The position numbers were made by a program, and so were the translations under genes. A stretch of 64,000 bases of DNA from positions 62,001-126,000 of the forward strand of contig JADLHG010000045.1 in NCBI GenBank assembly GCA_020848905.1, written 5' to 3'. This DNA is from Deltaproteobacteria bacterium (lineage in GTDB: Bacteria; Myxococcota_A; Polyangia; GCA-2747355; JADLHG01). The notes beneath the pieces are model-generated. The model was not told where the DNA came from. It ran no database searches and was given only the letters and a program-made list of their open reading frames with translations. Below, one piece after another: positions 9,458-22,738 of this stretch (positions are counted from its first letter, which is position 1; each line of letters begins with the position of its first letter).

Positions 9458-9781
9458 ATGTTCTCCCTCGTACGAGCCCTCGTCTCCGTCGCCCTCCTCG
9501 GGGGGCTGGTCTACGTGGCCGTGGCCGTGCCGATGGGGGGCAAGACCATCTGGCAGCACGTGAAGGCCATCGCCGACTCCAAGGAGGGGCAGGAGCTCGC
9601 CGACGGGGTGAAGGAGAAGGCCGGGGAGGTCCTGCGACGGGACGGGGGCCCGGAGTCCGACGCGCGAGACGGCGGCGGGCGGCGCGCGCGCAAGCCCTCC
9701 CGCGAGAAACTCACGGACAAGGAGCGCGAGCTCCTCCGCAAGCTGATCCGCGAGAAGCTCGAGGACGACAAGAGCAAGTAA
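9458..9781 (+). CDS. Small single-pass membrane protein, unknown function
   Basis: This 107-residue protein starts 28 bases after the OmpA gene and is probably cotranscribed with it. Residues 5-27 form one membrane helix. The rest is highly charged: a Lys/Glu helix, a linker rich in Asp, Gly and Arg, and a C-terminal amphipathic helix rich in Lys, Arg and Glu. I recognise no family. Codon use matches its neighbours, so it is probably real. Confidence 0.6.
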   Translation: MFSLVRALVSVALLGGLVYVAVAVPMGGKTIWQHVKAIADSKEGQELADGVKEKAGEVLRRDGGPESDARDGGGRRARKPSREKLTDKERELLRKLIREKLEDDKSK

Positions 9782-10035
9782 CGGCGGCCGGGCAACGCGC
9801 GCGTCGGGGCGATCTCTCGCTCTCGTGAAACCGGCGTGCCTCTCCGAAATCGCGTGGCCGCGACGGTCCCCCGAGAGACCTCCACCCTCGGTTTTCCCTA
9901 GCCAGTACCGCGCCGCGGCGTGCCTCGCGCGGGCCCCTTCGACTGGCGCGCTTCTCGCTAAGCAGCGCCTCGTCAACCCAAGACCACCATGACCGGGGAC
10001 GTCGGCCCTCTCGAGGGGCCCTCTGTCTCGAAGCA

Positions 10036-10055
10036 CCTCGTCCTCCGGGACGAGG
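10036..10055 (+). promoter_or_regulatory. Perfect 8-bp hairpin with UCCG tetraloop before a ribosome binding site
   Basis: CCTCGTCC (10036-10043), the loop TCCG, and GGACGAGG (10048-10055) form a perfect stem. It ends immediately before the GGGAG ribosome binding site of the gene at 10071. No T-run follows, so it is not a classical terminator; it could modulate translation or protect mRNA. The gap 9782-10035 holds nothing else I can support. Confidence 0.45.
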
Positions 10056-10070
10056 AAGGGAGATCGCACC

Positions 10071-10505
10071 ATGCGAAAGATGCGCGCGCTCGTGATGTTC
10101 GTGGCGGCCGGCCTGCTCCTGCAGGCGGGCGTGGCCGATGCGCGGGTGAAGAACCCGATGACCGACGGCGAGGCGACGGCGATGCAGCGCTCCTACCGGC
10201 GCATGATGCGCGGTCAGAAGAGCTTCACGCTCGGGCAGATGCGGGCCTTCGAGAAGCTCGGGCTGCTCCAGGGCACCGCCGGGATGAGCAAGCACGAGGA
10301 GAAGTTCGTGACCACCTTCCGCGTGCAGGGGAAGCAGGGGCAGTTCAAGGTCCACACCTTCATCCGCACCGACCCGGGCGTGTATCTGCCGAACCGCGTG
10401 ACCCAGGCCCAGCTCATGTGGGGCCGCTACGCGGAGACGGTGACCCAGGACGTGACGCCGGCCCAGAAGCGCGCCCTCAAGAAGGGGCCAAAGACCATCT
10501 GGTAG
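10071..10505 (+). CDS. Secreted/periplasmic hypothetical protein
   Basis: A 144-residue protein with a clear Sec signal peptide (a KMR start, a hydrophobic core to about residue 21, and an Ala-Asp-Ala cleavage region). The mature part is basic and rich in Arg, Lys and Gln, with no Cys. I recognise no domain. The ATG lies 8 bases after GGGAG, which itself follows the hairpin at 10036-10055. A periplasmic location is inferred from the signal peptide alone. Confidence 0.7.
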   Translation: MRKMRALVMFVAAGLLLQAGVADARVKNPMTDGEATAMQRSYRRMMRGQKSFTLGQMRAFEKLGLLQGTAGMSKHEEKFVTTFRVQGKQGQFKVHTFIRTDPGVYLPNRVTQAQLMWGRYAETVTQDVTPAQKRALKKGPKTIW

Positions 10506-10543
10506 CTCGTCTGCGGGTCGATCCGCGGTAGAATACGTTGATC

Positions 10544-11353
10544 GTGTCACGCGTCAGCTCACCGAGGGAGGCCTCGCGTGCCGGGCCGCCTCGTCGCGCT
10601 CCGGGCGCGTCGCCGACGGGGCTCTCGGCCCTCCTGCTCGCGTGCGGGGCTGCGCTCTTCGCCGGCTGCCCGGCCTCGTTGCCGTCCCGCACCTGCACCG
10701 ACGGAACCCAGTGCAAGCGCGGCAGCGAGCTCGGGCTCTGCGAGGCCACCGGCTACTGCGGTTTCATCGACCCTGCGTGCCCCTCCGGACGGCGCTACGG
10801 GGAGCTCTCGGGCGTGCTGACGAACCAGTGCGTGGAATCCGTCACCGACGGGGGGAGCGGCAAGTTCGGTGATACGCGGGCCGGCGGAGCCGATCTCTAC
10901 GGCTTCATCCCGGGTGCCGACGCCGCGGCACTCGGCGACGGGGGAGCGCAGGATGGCCTGCCACCTGTCGACCGGGGCGTGCGTGCGGACCAGTCCGCAC
11001 TTCCCTGCATGTGCACCCCGGGCGAGAGGCAGACGGGCGCGGCGCAGGAGTGCGGCGACTGCTCGGAGCAGACGCCCACGCGGCAATGCGGGCAGGACTG
11101 CCAGTGGGGGGCGTGGGTGCCGGGGGCGTGCAATTCGTCCTGCTCCGGGCCGCACCCGACCTGCGACAGCTGCAGCCGCGAGGGGTGCAACGCGAGCACC
11201 AACTGCAAGCGGGCCTGCGTGAAGAAGTCCGGCGCCGCGTGCGCCTGGAACAACGGGACGACCTTTCGCTGCTGCTCGGCCGGGGGCCAGAGAGGCTGGC
11301 AGTGGTGCCTCCCCTCTTGCGTCTGGAGCCCGTGCGAGGCGCACGCCTGCTAG
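10544..11353 (+). CDS. Cys-rich lipoprotein, unknown function
   Basis: This is a lipoprotein of about 269 residues with a hydrophobic signal and a lipobox ending Phe-Ala-Gly-Cys near residue 42. The mature protein has an N-terminal Cys cluster, an Asp/Gly-rich linker (about 100-150), and a C-terminal Cys-rich module with more than 20 Cys, many as CxxC or CxxxC. Such modules are common in secreted myxobacterial proteins and are presumably disulphide-bonded. The start is uncertain: TTG at 10538, GTG at 10544 and a later GTG are all possible. A TAGAAT -10-like hexamer at 10529-10534 would place the transcript start almost at the start codon, so the mRNA may be leaderless. Confidence 0.72.
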   Translation: MSRVSSPREASRAGPPRRAPGASPTGLSALLLACGAALFAGCPASLPSRTCTDGTQCKRGSELGLCEATGYCGFIDPACPSGRRYGELSGVLTNQCVESVTDGGSGKFGDTRAGGADLYGFIPGADAAALGDGGAQDGLPPVDRGVRADQSALPCMCTPGERQTGAAQECGDCSEQTPTRQCGQDCQWGAWVPGACNSSCSGPHPTCDSCSREGCNASTNCKRACVKKSGAACAWNNGTTFRCCSAGGQRGWQWCLPSCVWSPCEAHAC

Positions 11354-11536
11354 AGCGCCGAACGGTTTGACCTCGGTTGTGAAATCGCCGATCTGCGTCG
11401 CATCGCGGCGTTGCTCCTCGGTCACATATTCCCGATATGCTCCCTCGTCGCGCCTTGCGCTGCTCGCATCTCGACGATTTCACTCGGTCGGCCAAACCGA
11501 TCGGCGCTCTGGGGGCCCGTCGTTCGTGGCGCCACA

Positions 11537-11737
11537 CTATCGGAGCTCGAACTCCTTGCAGAAGACCAGCCGGTCGCAGGCCGGGTCGGCGTAGAAGGCC
11601 GTGCGGTGCTCGTCGTCGGGCCACTCGTGCGCGCACGCGTTCTCGTCGGGGTCGAAGTGCGCGCAGTCCTCGCAGCAGAAGCGTAGGGCGTAGCGCTCGG
11701 CCTCTTCGTGGAAGGTGGGAGCCAGCGGGAGTCGCAT
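11537..11737 (-). CDS. Small Cys/acidic-rich cytoplasmic protein (66 aa), possible metal binder
   Basis: An ATG at 11737 on the minus strand opens a 66-residue frame hidden inside a much longer antisense open frame. The product is acidic and holds six Cys, arranged as CC..C in FCCEDCAHFDPDENAC followed by single Cys in DPACDRL and VFCKEF, plus several His. There is no signal peptide. The regular Cys spacing suggests a small Zn- or Fe-binding protein. The codon and residue pattern looks genuine and unlike the antisense sequence beyond it. Function unknown. Confidence 0.65.
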   Translation of the reverse strand: MRLPLAPTFHEEAERYALRFCCEDCAHFDPDENACAHEWPDDEHRTAFYADPACDRLVFCKEFELR

Positions 11738-11871
11738 GCCTACTTCGACGCTACGAGGTGGTCGTGAGGGATCGCGGCGGCGTACTGTTCCATCGGGGAC
11801 CGAGGCCCTGCAGGATGCATACCCGGGAGGCGTGCGCGCTGCTCCGCCTGTGCCGCGGGGGAGGCCCTCCG

Positions 11872-11883
11872 TGGCACGTGCCA
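11872..11883. promoter_or_regulatory. Perfect 12-bp palindrome upstream of the kinase/sigma-54 activator gene
   Basis: TGGCACGTGCCA is a perfect inverted repeat 50 bases before the ATG at 11933. It contains the TGGCAC of a sigma-54 -24 element on both strands, but neither strand has a -12 element at the right distance. It is more likely a regulator site, if functional at all. Confidence 0.3.
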
Positions 11884-11932
11884 AGGTGTGCCTTGCCCGG
11901 CGGCACGATCGGCCGGTAAGCTCGTGGAGACC

Positions 11933-17134
<5,202 letters not shown>

Positions 17135-17277
17135 GGCCGCGCAGGTGGTGACGGAGCTGCCCGGAGGCTGTGCCATTCTGTGCCAGGGACTTCTCCCGAG
17201 GGGACATCCACGCCGGACCCCGGCACCGCATGTCGTTGAATTGTCAGGGGTCGTGCTACCATCGAGCCGGATTCCGT

Positions 17278-17294
17278 TTGGCAAAGGACTTGCT
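17278..17294 (+). promoter_or_regulatory. Candidate sigma-54 (-24/-12) promoter before the first surface cassette
   Basis: TTGGCAAAGGACTTGCT matches the consensus TGGCACGRNNNTTGCW at 11 of 13 informative positions, with exact GG-N10-GC spacing (GG 17280-17281, GC 17292-17293). The predicted start is near 17305, just before GGAGGG at 17307 and the start codon at 17314 or 17320. It lies directly downstream of a gene encoding a sigma-54 activator. Confidence 0.6.
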
Positions 17295-17313
17295 TAGCTT
17301 AGCTGCGGAGGGA

Positions 17314-17721
17314 ATGGCCGTGCGTCGCTGGACTTTCGCGCTGATCGTGCTCGGGCTCTTCGGTGCGGCTGCCGGTTGCACCGCCACGCCCATTCCCATT
17401 CCGGGGGCCGACGATGGCGGGATCGGCCTCCTGTCGGACGCCAGCCGCGGGGTGGACGCGCCCGCGAGCAGCAGGTCAGACGGAGGTGTGGGAGGGGGCA
17501 AGGATGGCGCCGCTCAGCCGGGCGCCGATGCTGCGCCGCGGAGCGACGCCCTTGGACCGGTGCGCGACGGCGGCCTGGGAGACGCGCGCGGCAGAGATGG
17601 CGGTCGGCGGGACGGCGGCGGTCGCGATGGCGCGGCGGTGGACGGGCGAACGAAGGACGGGAGTGCCGCGGATGGAGCGGCGCGGGACGGCCGCGTGGCC
17701 GACGCGCGGAAGGGCGGGTAG
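17314..17721 (+). CDS. Lipoprotein with TPIPIPG motif and Asp/Gly/Arg-rich tail (copy 1)
   Basis: A 135-residue lipoprotein: signal peptide and lipobox (Ala-Ala-Gly-Cys), then CTATPIPIPGADDGG, then a low-complexity tail made of repeated DGG, DGR and DGA units. No folded domain is visible. The tail may act as an extended or ion-binding spacer. The next gene is a paralogue sharing the CxATPIPIPGAxDGG start. GTG at 17320 is an alternative start with better spacing from GGAGGG (17307-17312). A sigma-54-like promoter precedes it. The tail is repetitive and its codon signal is weak, but the conserved head supports a real gene. Confidence 0.7.
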   Translation: MAVRRWTFALIVLGLFGAAAGCTATPIPIPGADDGGIGLLSDASRGVDAPASSRSDGGVGGGKDGAAQPGADAAPRSDALGPVRDGGLGDARGRDGGRRDGGGRDGAAVDGRTKDGSAADGAARDGRVADARKGG

Positions 17722-17725
17722 ACGC

Positions 17726-18145
17726 GTGAAGGCTCGGCTCTGGCGACTCGGGCTCCTCCTGCTCGCGATCGGTGCGGGCTCCGGCGCGGGTTGCGTGGCC
17801 ACGCCGATTCCTATCCCGGGGGCCGAGGACGGAGGGGCTCTGGCGCGCGGCGATGCAGGCTATGGCACGGCGAGGGACGCGCGCGGCGCGGTCGACGCCG
17901 CGGAGGGCGGCGATCGGGGGAGCCTGCCGCCCCCCGGCGACGCGATGTCCGGAGGACTCGACCTGGGAGTCGGCCGCGACGCCGGTCGGTGCCCCGACGG
18001 TGGCCGGCGCGACGGTCGAGTGCACGACGGTCGCACCGCGGACGCGAGCGCGCGAGACGGAGGGGGCCGCGACCTGCGGCTCTCGGACGGCGCGTCGACG
18101 CGTGACGCCGTGCTTGCGCGCGACGGCGCTTCCCCCTGTCCCTGA
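17726..18145 (+). CDS. Lipoprotein with TPIPIPG motif and Asp/Gly/Arg-rich tail (copy 2)
   Basis: A 139-residue paralogue of the preceding gene, four bases after its stop. It opens with GTG, a lipoprotein signal and the lipobox Gly-Ala-Gly-Cys, then CVATPIPIPGAEDGG and a long tail of DGR, DGG and DAR units. It ends with a Cys-Pro near the C-terminus. The two genes are probably one transcript and a tandem duplication. Function unknown. Confidence 0.68.
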   Translation: MKARLWRLGLLLLAIGAGSGAGCVATPIPIPGAEDGGALARGDAGYGTARDARGAVDAAEGGDRGSLPPPGDAMSGGLDLGVGRDAGRCPDGGRRDGRVHDGRTADASARDGGGRDLRLSDGASTRDAVLARDGASPCP

Positions 18146-18206
18146 GGGAGGTCGTGCCGGTCCCCGCGCTTGCCAAGCCACCGTCGAGCCGATAACGTGC
18201 GCAGCC

Positions 18207-18773
18207 ATGCTGATGGGGCCTCAGGCCGGTGCGCTCGTGCTCCTCGCCCTGACGGTGGGGTGCCAGGCCTCCCCCCCCGCGGTTGACGACGGCGGAGCGG
18301 CCGCGCCGCCGCAGGGTCCGTACGCCAGCGTGGCGCACTGCACGCCGGTGGGACAGCCCGAGCGCTGCCCCGGAGCGGCGTGCGGGGCCCTCGCCACGGG
18401 CCGGCCCGATCAGCGGGGCGTGGAGCTCGCGGCGTGCGGCACGCTGGACGCCGCCTTCGTTGGGGGAACCGCCGTGGCGCGCGTCGGGACCCCTGACCTG
18501 GCCATTCACCTCGGCGGGAGTCTCTCGGGGCTGGTGCGCGTGGAGGCCAGCGAAGACGGGCTGCGGTACGTCGTGGCCGGATTCTTTCCCAGCGCGCCGT
18601 CGGGGACCGTGCCGGACTGTCGGGCGGTGCTGCAGCCCCCCCGCGTGCTGCTCGACTTCGATCGCTGCAACAGCATCGCGAACGTTCGTTTTCTGCGCCT
18701 GAGCCGCGACCCGCAAGTCGGCGGCGCCCCCACCATCGATGCCATCGAAGCCCTGTCCTTTTCGGCGCGCTAG
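18207..18773 (+). CDS. Cassette 1, gene 1: lipoprotein with discoidin-like beta domain
   Basis: A 188-residue lipoprotein (lipobox Leu-Thr-Val-Gly-Cys; ATG at 18207, with a second ATG at 18213). After a short Asp/Pro linker comes a beta-rich domain with VRVEASEDGLRYVVAGFF and, near the end, VRFLRLSRD and IDAIEAL. The SxDGxxY and (V/W)R(I/F)xxxR features resemble discoidin-like carbohydrate-binding folds. The protein at 29268 has the same arrangement and also sits directly before a BNR-propeller gene, so I regard them as paralogues. The 3' end overlaps the next gene by 35 bases, indicating translational coupling. Confidence 0.75.
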   Translation: MLMGPQAGALVLLALTVGCQASPPAVDDGGAAAPPQGPYASVAHCTPVGQPERCPGAACGALATGRPDQRGVELAACGTLDAAFVGGTAVARVGTPDLAIHLGGSLSGLVRVEASEDGLRYVVAGFFPSAPSGTVPDCRAVLQPPRVLLDFDRCNSIANVRFLRLSRDPQVGGAPTIDAIEALSFSAR

Positions 18774-20901
18774 CCGGACCTTCGAGGTCGTCGTTCTCCT
18801 GCTCGGCCTCTGGCCGGCTGCGGCTCCCGCCGAGGACCTGCCGACCCTTCCCGGCCGCCCGGCCTCGGTGCCGAGCGCACCGGCTCCCACGACCCGCGTC
18901 GGAAGCCTGACCCCCGACGTGGACTACGTGGACGCGTCGAACACGATCCGCTCGGCGTACTTCCGCGCCCTGACCGTCTCGCCGCACGATCCCAAGGTGG
19001 CGTACCTCGCGTCCTACGACGGTTACGTCTGGAAGACCGTGGACGGGGGAAAGACCTGGGACGAATCGCGGCTGATCCTCGAGACGCGCCCCTTCTACGG
19101 TGACTTCGGCGAGCGCGTCTACTTCGGCGTGCATCGGCTCGACGCGCCCGACTGGGGCACCGTCCACGCGTCGACGGGGCTCGCCCCGACGCGCCCGCTC
19201 CTCGGCTCCAGCACGCTGGCGGGCACGCGCGAGGCCGCGGTGGGCGACCACGAGAAGAAGTACCGCAAGTCCAAGATGAACCTGTCGCAGATGCGCCTCG
19301 AGCCGATCGGCCCCGGGGGCGGGGGCGGCGGCCTCGGCAACACCAACTTCGGTATCGGTCTGCCCGGCGGCGCCCCGCGGCTGCAGCTCATCGTGCGCAA
19401 GTTCGGCAAGCCCACCTCGGGGATCAACATCAAGCAGACGCTGCTGATGCGCGGCACGCGCCCCACGGAGGTGCGGCCGATCGTCGTGCACCCGCGAAAC
19501 CCCAAGATCGTCTTCGCCCCGACGCAGTTCGGCCTCTTCAAGAGCTACGATGGTGGGCTCATCTGGGTGCGTACCTTTCAAGGTGACAACCCCGCCGGGC
19601 GCAGCATCCTGACGGTGGCGGTGCACCCCGTAAACGACCAGATGGTCTTCGTGGGTACCGGCGATGGCATGTACATCTCGAAGGACGGGGGCGAGAACTT
19701 CGCGCGGAGTCCGAGCCAGGGGGTCGGGAGCGGGTCGGTGAACTGGCTGGCCTTCCACCCGCGCGATGCGAAGTACGTCTATGCGGCCACCGACTACGGC
19801 CTGCTGCGCTCGAAGGACGGCGGGCAGGACTGGGACTGGATCTACTTCACCACCTATCCGGCGGCACGCATCGTGCGCTACGTGGAGCTGGACGCCTTCG
19901 ACCCCAAGGTGGGCTACATCGCCACGCTCGATGGCCTCTTCGCCTCGACGGACATCCTGAAGGGGGGGACCGACGACTGGCACCGCCTCGGAGGCCTCGC
20001 GCTGACGGGCAACGAAGCCATCCGCATCAGGGCGTGCCCGAAGCACAAGGGCCACCTCTGGACCGTCACCAACACCAAGATCCCGTCGGTGAACGCGCCC
20101 GGCTACTGGGATACGGGCGGGGCGTTCATCTGGGAGTCGGTGGACGGGGGGGAGACCTGGAAGGTGATCTACTCCGGCGTGACCTACGGCTCCATGCAGT
20201 GGTTCGACAGCCACGCGAGCGATCCGGACCTGCTGTGGATGATCTGGTCGCGCGCCGTGACCCGCATGCAGCGCTTCACCCGGGAGACGCGCGAGAAGCG
20301 AGTGAGCGCGCGCACGCGTGCGGAGGTGGACCGGCTGCTCGGCGGCGAGACCGCCCCGTCGCTCAGCGACGTGCTCCTTGCGGCGCATCGCTACACGGGG
20401 ACGGAGCTGAACGCGATCCTGCGCTATCGCCGGCGCTCGATGTTCAAGGCGCTCGTGCCACGCCTGGACTTCTCGTACACGTATCTGCGGCAGTCGGAGT
20501 ATCCTCGCGTGCTCGAGGGCCTCTACTGGACGCTCCCCTTCTTCCGGCGCGAGTTTCTGACGGGGCGGTTCCACGACGTGCGGGCGGTGGCTTCGTGGGA
20601 CCTGTCGGACATGGTCTTCAACCTGAACGCGTGGCTCTTCGGGCGCATGGATCGCGTGAACTACGAGGTCTCGAGCTACGTGCGCCTGGCCGTGCACCGC
20701 TTCTATGGCGAGTGGCAGCGGCTTCGGACCTCGATGCTCATCGACCCGCCGAAGGAGCTGCGGGTGCGCCTGGCCTACAAGCTCCGCCTCGAGGAGCTCG
20801 AGTCGTACTTGAACTTCGTCACCGGTGGGTACCTCGCGCGCTATCAGCGTGGCGGGCGCCCCTCGGGAATGGATACCAAGGTGTTCGAACCCTGGGAATG
20901 A
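18739..20901 (+). CDS. Cassette 1, gene 2: BNR/sialidase-type beta-propeller protein with helical C-terminal domain
   Basis: A 720-residue exported protein. After the signal region (about 12-32), residues 45-440 form a beta-propeller of BNR/Ycf48/sortilin type with Asp-box-like turns (VDGGKTW, SYDGGLIW, SKDGGENF, SKDGGQDW, VDGGETW). A Gly-rich insert and the segment TSGINIKQTLL interrupt it. The C-terminal domain (about 560-705) carries ALVPRLDFSYTY, AxWxLxxxVFN, a DPP turn and EELESYLNFVTGGYL. It is homologous to the next gene and to both corresponding genes of the 29-32 kb cassette. An extracytoplasmic binding or assembly role is inferred; no sialidase catalytic set is recognised. The only sensible start (18739) lies inside the upstream gene. 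Confidence 0.8.
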   Translation: MPSKPCPFRRASRTFEVVVLLLGLWPAAAPAEDLPTLPGRPASVPSAPAPTTRVGSLTPDVDYVDASNTIRSAYFRALTVSPHDPKVAYLASYDGYVWKTVDGGKTWDESRLILETRPFYGDFGERVYFGVHRLDAPDWGTVHASTGLAPTRPLLGSSTLAGTREAAVGDHEKKYRKSKMNLSQMRLEPIGPGGGGGGLGNTNFGIGLPGGAPRLQLIVRKFGKPTSGINIKQTLLMRGTRPTEVRPIVVHPRNPKIVFAPTQFGLFKSYDGGLIWVRTFQGDNPAGRSILTVAVHPVNDQMVFVGTGDGMYISKDGGENFARSPSQGVGSGSVNWLAFHPRDAKYVYAATDYGLLRSKDGGQDWDWIYFTTYPAARIVRYVELDAFDPKVGYIATLDGLFASTDILKGGTDDWHRLGGLALTGNEAIRIRACPKHKGHLWTVTNTKIPSVNAPGYWDTGGAFIWESVDGGETWKVIYSGVTYGSMQWFDSHASDPDLLWMIWSRAVTRMQRFTRETREKRVSARTRAEVDRLLGGETAPSLSDVLLAAHRYTGTELNAILRYRRRSMFKALVPRLDFSYTYLRQSEYPRVLEGLYWTLPFFRREFLTGRFHDVRAVASWDLSDMVFNLNAWLFGRMDRVNYEVSSYVRLAVHRFYGEWQRLRTSMLIDPPKELRVRLAYKLRLEELESYLNFVTGGYLARYQRGGRPSGMDTKVFEPWE

Positions 20902-20912
20902 GGAGGTTTCGC

Positions 20913-21521
20913 ATGTTCCGAGGAACTGTCGTGGTCTTTGCGCTGCTCGTGGCGCTCCCGGCCGGCGCGCGGGTGCCGCAGACCGAGGAGGAGGTCCTGG
21001 CCCACTTCGCTCACGAGCCGGTGGTGCGGCAGGTGCAGGAGGCGGCGATCCGTTACTACCAGGTGGACCCGCAGCGCATCCGATCGCTCTCCCGCAACGC
21101 GCAGCTCAAGGCGCTCGTGCCGAGCATCAGCGGCGAGTTCGCGAACGACATCACCCATTCGCTGCGCAAGATGGACGACGGGCTCTACTCGACCCTCCCC
21201 TTCAAGGAGGACGAGCGCGTCAACGGCGACCGCATGGGCTTCCGCGTGCAGGCGAGCTGGATCCTGGACCGCCTGGTGTTCAACGCCGAGGTGCTCGACG
21301 TACAGTCGCTGATCGGTATTCTCGACGGCGTGGTGCGCGAGGTCACGACGACCTACTACATCCGTCGACGTATGCAGATCGATGACGTGCTCCGGCCTCC
21401 GACGGATCTGGCGACCAAGATCAGCAACCGCATCCGCATCGAGGAGCTGACGGGGCTCCTCGACGCGATGACGGGTGGGTACATGAGCAAGGCGGTCGGC
21501 GGCGTCAAGCGGGGCAGGTAG
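20913..21521 (+). CDS. Cassette 1, gene 3: small exported partner sharing the propeller protein's C-terminal domain
   Basis: A 202-residue exported protein with a signal peptide ending near Ala-Gly-Ala. Nearly all the rest aligns with the C-terminal domain of the upstream propeller protein: ALVPSISGEF, ASWILDRLVFN, a RPP turn and EELTGLLDAMTGGYM. I see two beta-strand-like segments followed by long amphipathic helices, vaguely like one half of a TolC-type outer-membrane protomer; that resemblance is inference only. AGGAGG lies six bases before ATG 20913. An in-frame ATG at 20898, overlapping the upstream stop, is the alternative. Confidence 0.8.
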   Translation: MFRGTVVVFALLVALPAGARVPQTEEEVLAHFAHEPVVRQVQEAAIRYYQVDPQRIRSLSRNAQLKALVPSISGEFANDITHSLRKMDDGLYSTLPFKEDERVNGDRMGFRVQASWILDRLVFNAEVLDVQSLIGILDGVVREVTTTYYIRRRMQIDDVLRPPTDLATKISNRIRIEELTGLLDAMTGGYMSKAVGGVKRGR

Positions 21522-21682
21522 CAGGGCTCGCGATCCATCCCGGCCGGCGGTGTCGCGCCTGCGCTCCGATGCTCACAGCGCGAAAAGGCTGCTCCGCTTC
21601 GGTGCTCGGCGCTCCTTGCCTGCCGGGCGCCTCGCGAGCCCTGATGCGCGATCCATCCCGGCAGGCGGCGTCGCGCCTTCGG
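21522..21682. repeat. REP-like intergenic element: direct and inverted repeats between convergent genes
   Basis: A near-identical 33-base direct repeat occurs at 21530-21562 and 21648-21680 (starting GCGATCCATCCCGGC). A perfect 12-base inverted repeat pairs CAGGGCTCGCGA (21522-21533) with TCGCGAGCCCTG (21632-21643) and extends imperfectly. The element fills the gap between two convergent genes, so it may act as a bidirectional transcript end or be a mobile REP/MITE remnant. Confidence 0.55.
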
Positions 21683-21692
21683 GATCGGCCCC

Positions 21693-22697
21693 CTACTCGC
21701 AGCGGTCGGGGGCGGCGGCCGGGACGACGTTGGGGTCGGAGCCGAAGATCTCGATGTCACCCAGGCGGATGGTCTCCTGCAGCCCGGGGCTGTCGTTCTC
21801 GTAGAGCAGCACGGCGGCGGCCTGCGCCGACTCGGGGTTGAAGGAGACGAACTTCCCCTCCTTCGTGCCGTTCTTCTCCTCGTGCGCCACGATCCAGTCC
21901 TTCGTGTTCTTCGGGTCCGGGTCTCCGGCGTTCGCCGAACGGGCCACGAGCACCGAGAAGCACTTGGCGAAGTCGTTCCCCACGTCGTCGGGGTAGCGCA
22001 GGCGGATCTTGCTCACCGTGAAGCTCTTGCCGAAGTCGAGGCGCACCCAGACGAAGTTGTTGCAGGCGCCGTTGGCCTCCACGTCCCAGAAGGTGACCTT
22101 GATCCCCTTCTTGGGATCTCCGTCGGTGAGGGTCGCGGGGTCGCCGCCGTCGTCCGGCGTCTGGCTGATCTTCACCGGCGCGTTCAGCGCGATGTTCGTC
22201 GGCTCGGTAGAGGTCGGCACCACGCCGCTGTCGCTCTTTCCGCGGCTGGTCTGATGTTGCACGGTGATCGTGGTGCTCGGCCCCGGGCAGCCCTGCGCGT
22301 CGAGCGCGGTGAAGACGACGCTATTCGGAGCGTCCTCAATGAGCTGCACCTCGAGGCAGAACTTGCCGTCGGTGGAGACGCGCACCGGCGCGGAGGTGCC
22401 GGCGCCCCCCTTGGCCACGATCATGGAGGCCCCGAGCGCCACGCCCCGGAAGGGCTGCACCGCGTGCTGGGTGGGGCCCGCGATCGGGTTCACCGTCGGC
22501 GCGGGGAGCGAGGCGGTGGCCGAACAGCGTCCCGGGAGGTCGGGTCGCATCACTCCCGCGTCGGCCGTGCCCGCATCCCAGGCGGCGCCCCCCGGGGCGT
22601 CGGCAGCGCAGCCGGCGGCTCCGATGGTCGCGGCAGCGCAGAGCGCGGCGGCGGCGAGGGCGGTGAAGCGGGAGAATCGACGATTCGTGGGCGACAT
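21693..22697 (-). CDS. Lipoprotein with Ig-like region and discoidin (F5/8C)-like domain, copy 1
   Basis: A 334-residue lipoprotein with a long Ala-rich signal and lipobox Gly-Ala-Ala-Gly-Cys. After an Asp/Pro linker there is an Ig-like beta region (FCLEVQLIEDAPNSVVFTALD), then a discoidin-like domain with the usual LTDGDP start, VWVRLDFGKSFTVSKIRLRYPD, and a closing LGDIEIFG. It matches the protein at 34338 in domain order and motifs. Such domains usually bind carbohydrate or surface polymers. GGAG lies four bases before ATG 22697; an upstream ATG at 22730 is less likely. It is the last gene of a four-gene minus-strand operon and starts 41 bases after the preceding gene. Confidence 0.8.
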   Translation of the reverse strand: MSPTNRRFSRFTALAAAALCAAATIGAAGCAADAPGGAAWDAGTADAGVMRPDLPGRCSATASLPAPTVNPIAGPTQHAVQPFRGVALGASMIVAKGGAGTSAPVRVSTDGKFCLEVQLIEDAPNSVVFTALDAQGCPGPSTTITVQHQTSRGKSDSGVVPTSTEPTNIALNAPVKISQTPDDGGDPATLTDGDPKKGIKVTFWDVEANGACNNFVWVRLDFGKSFTVSKIRLRYPDDVGNDFAKCFSVLVARSANAGDPDPKNTKDWIVAHEEKNGTKEGKFVSFNPESAQAAAVLLYENDSPGLQETIRLGDIEIFGSDPNVVPAAAPDRCE

Positions 22698-22738
22698 GGG
22701 GCTCCGGTCTATACGGCGCGCGGTCCGCATGGGCTCGA

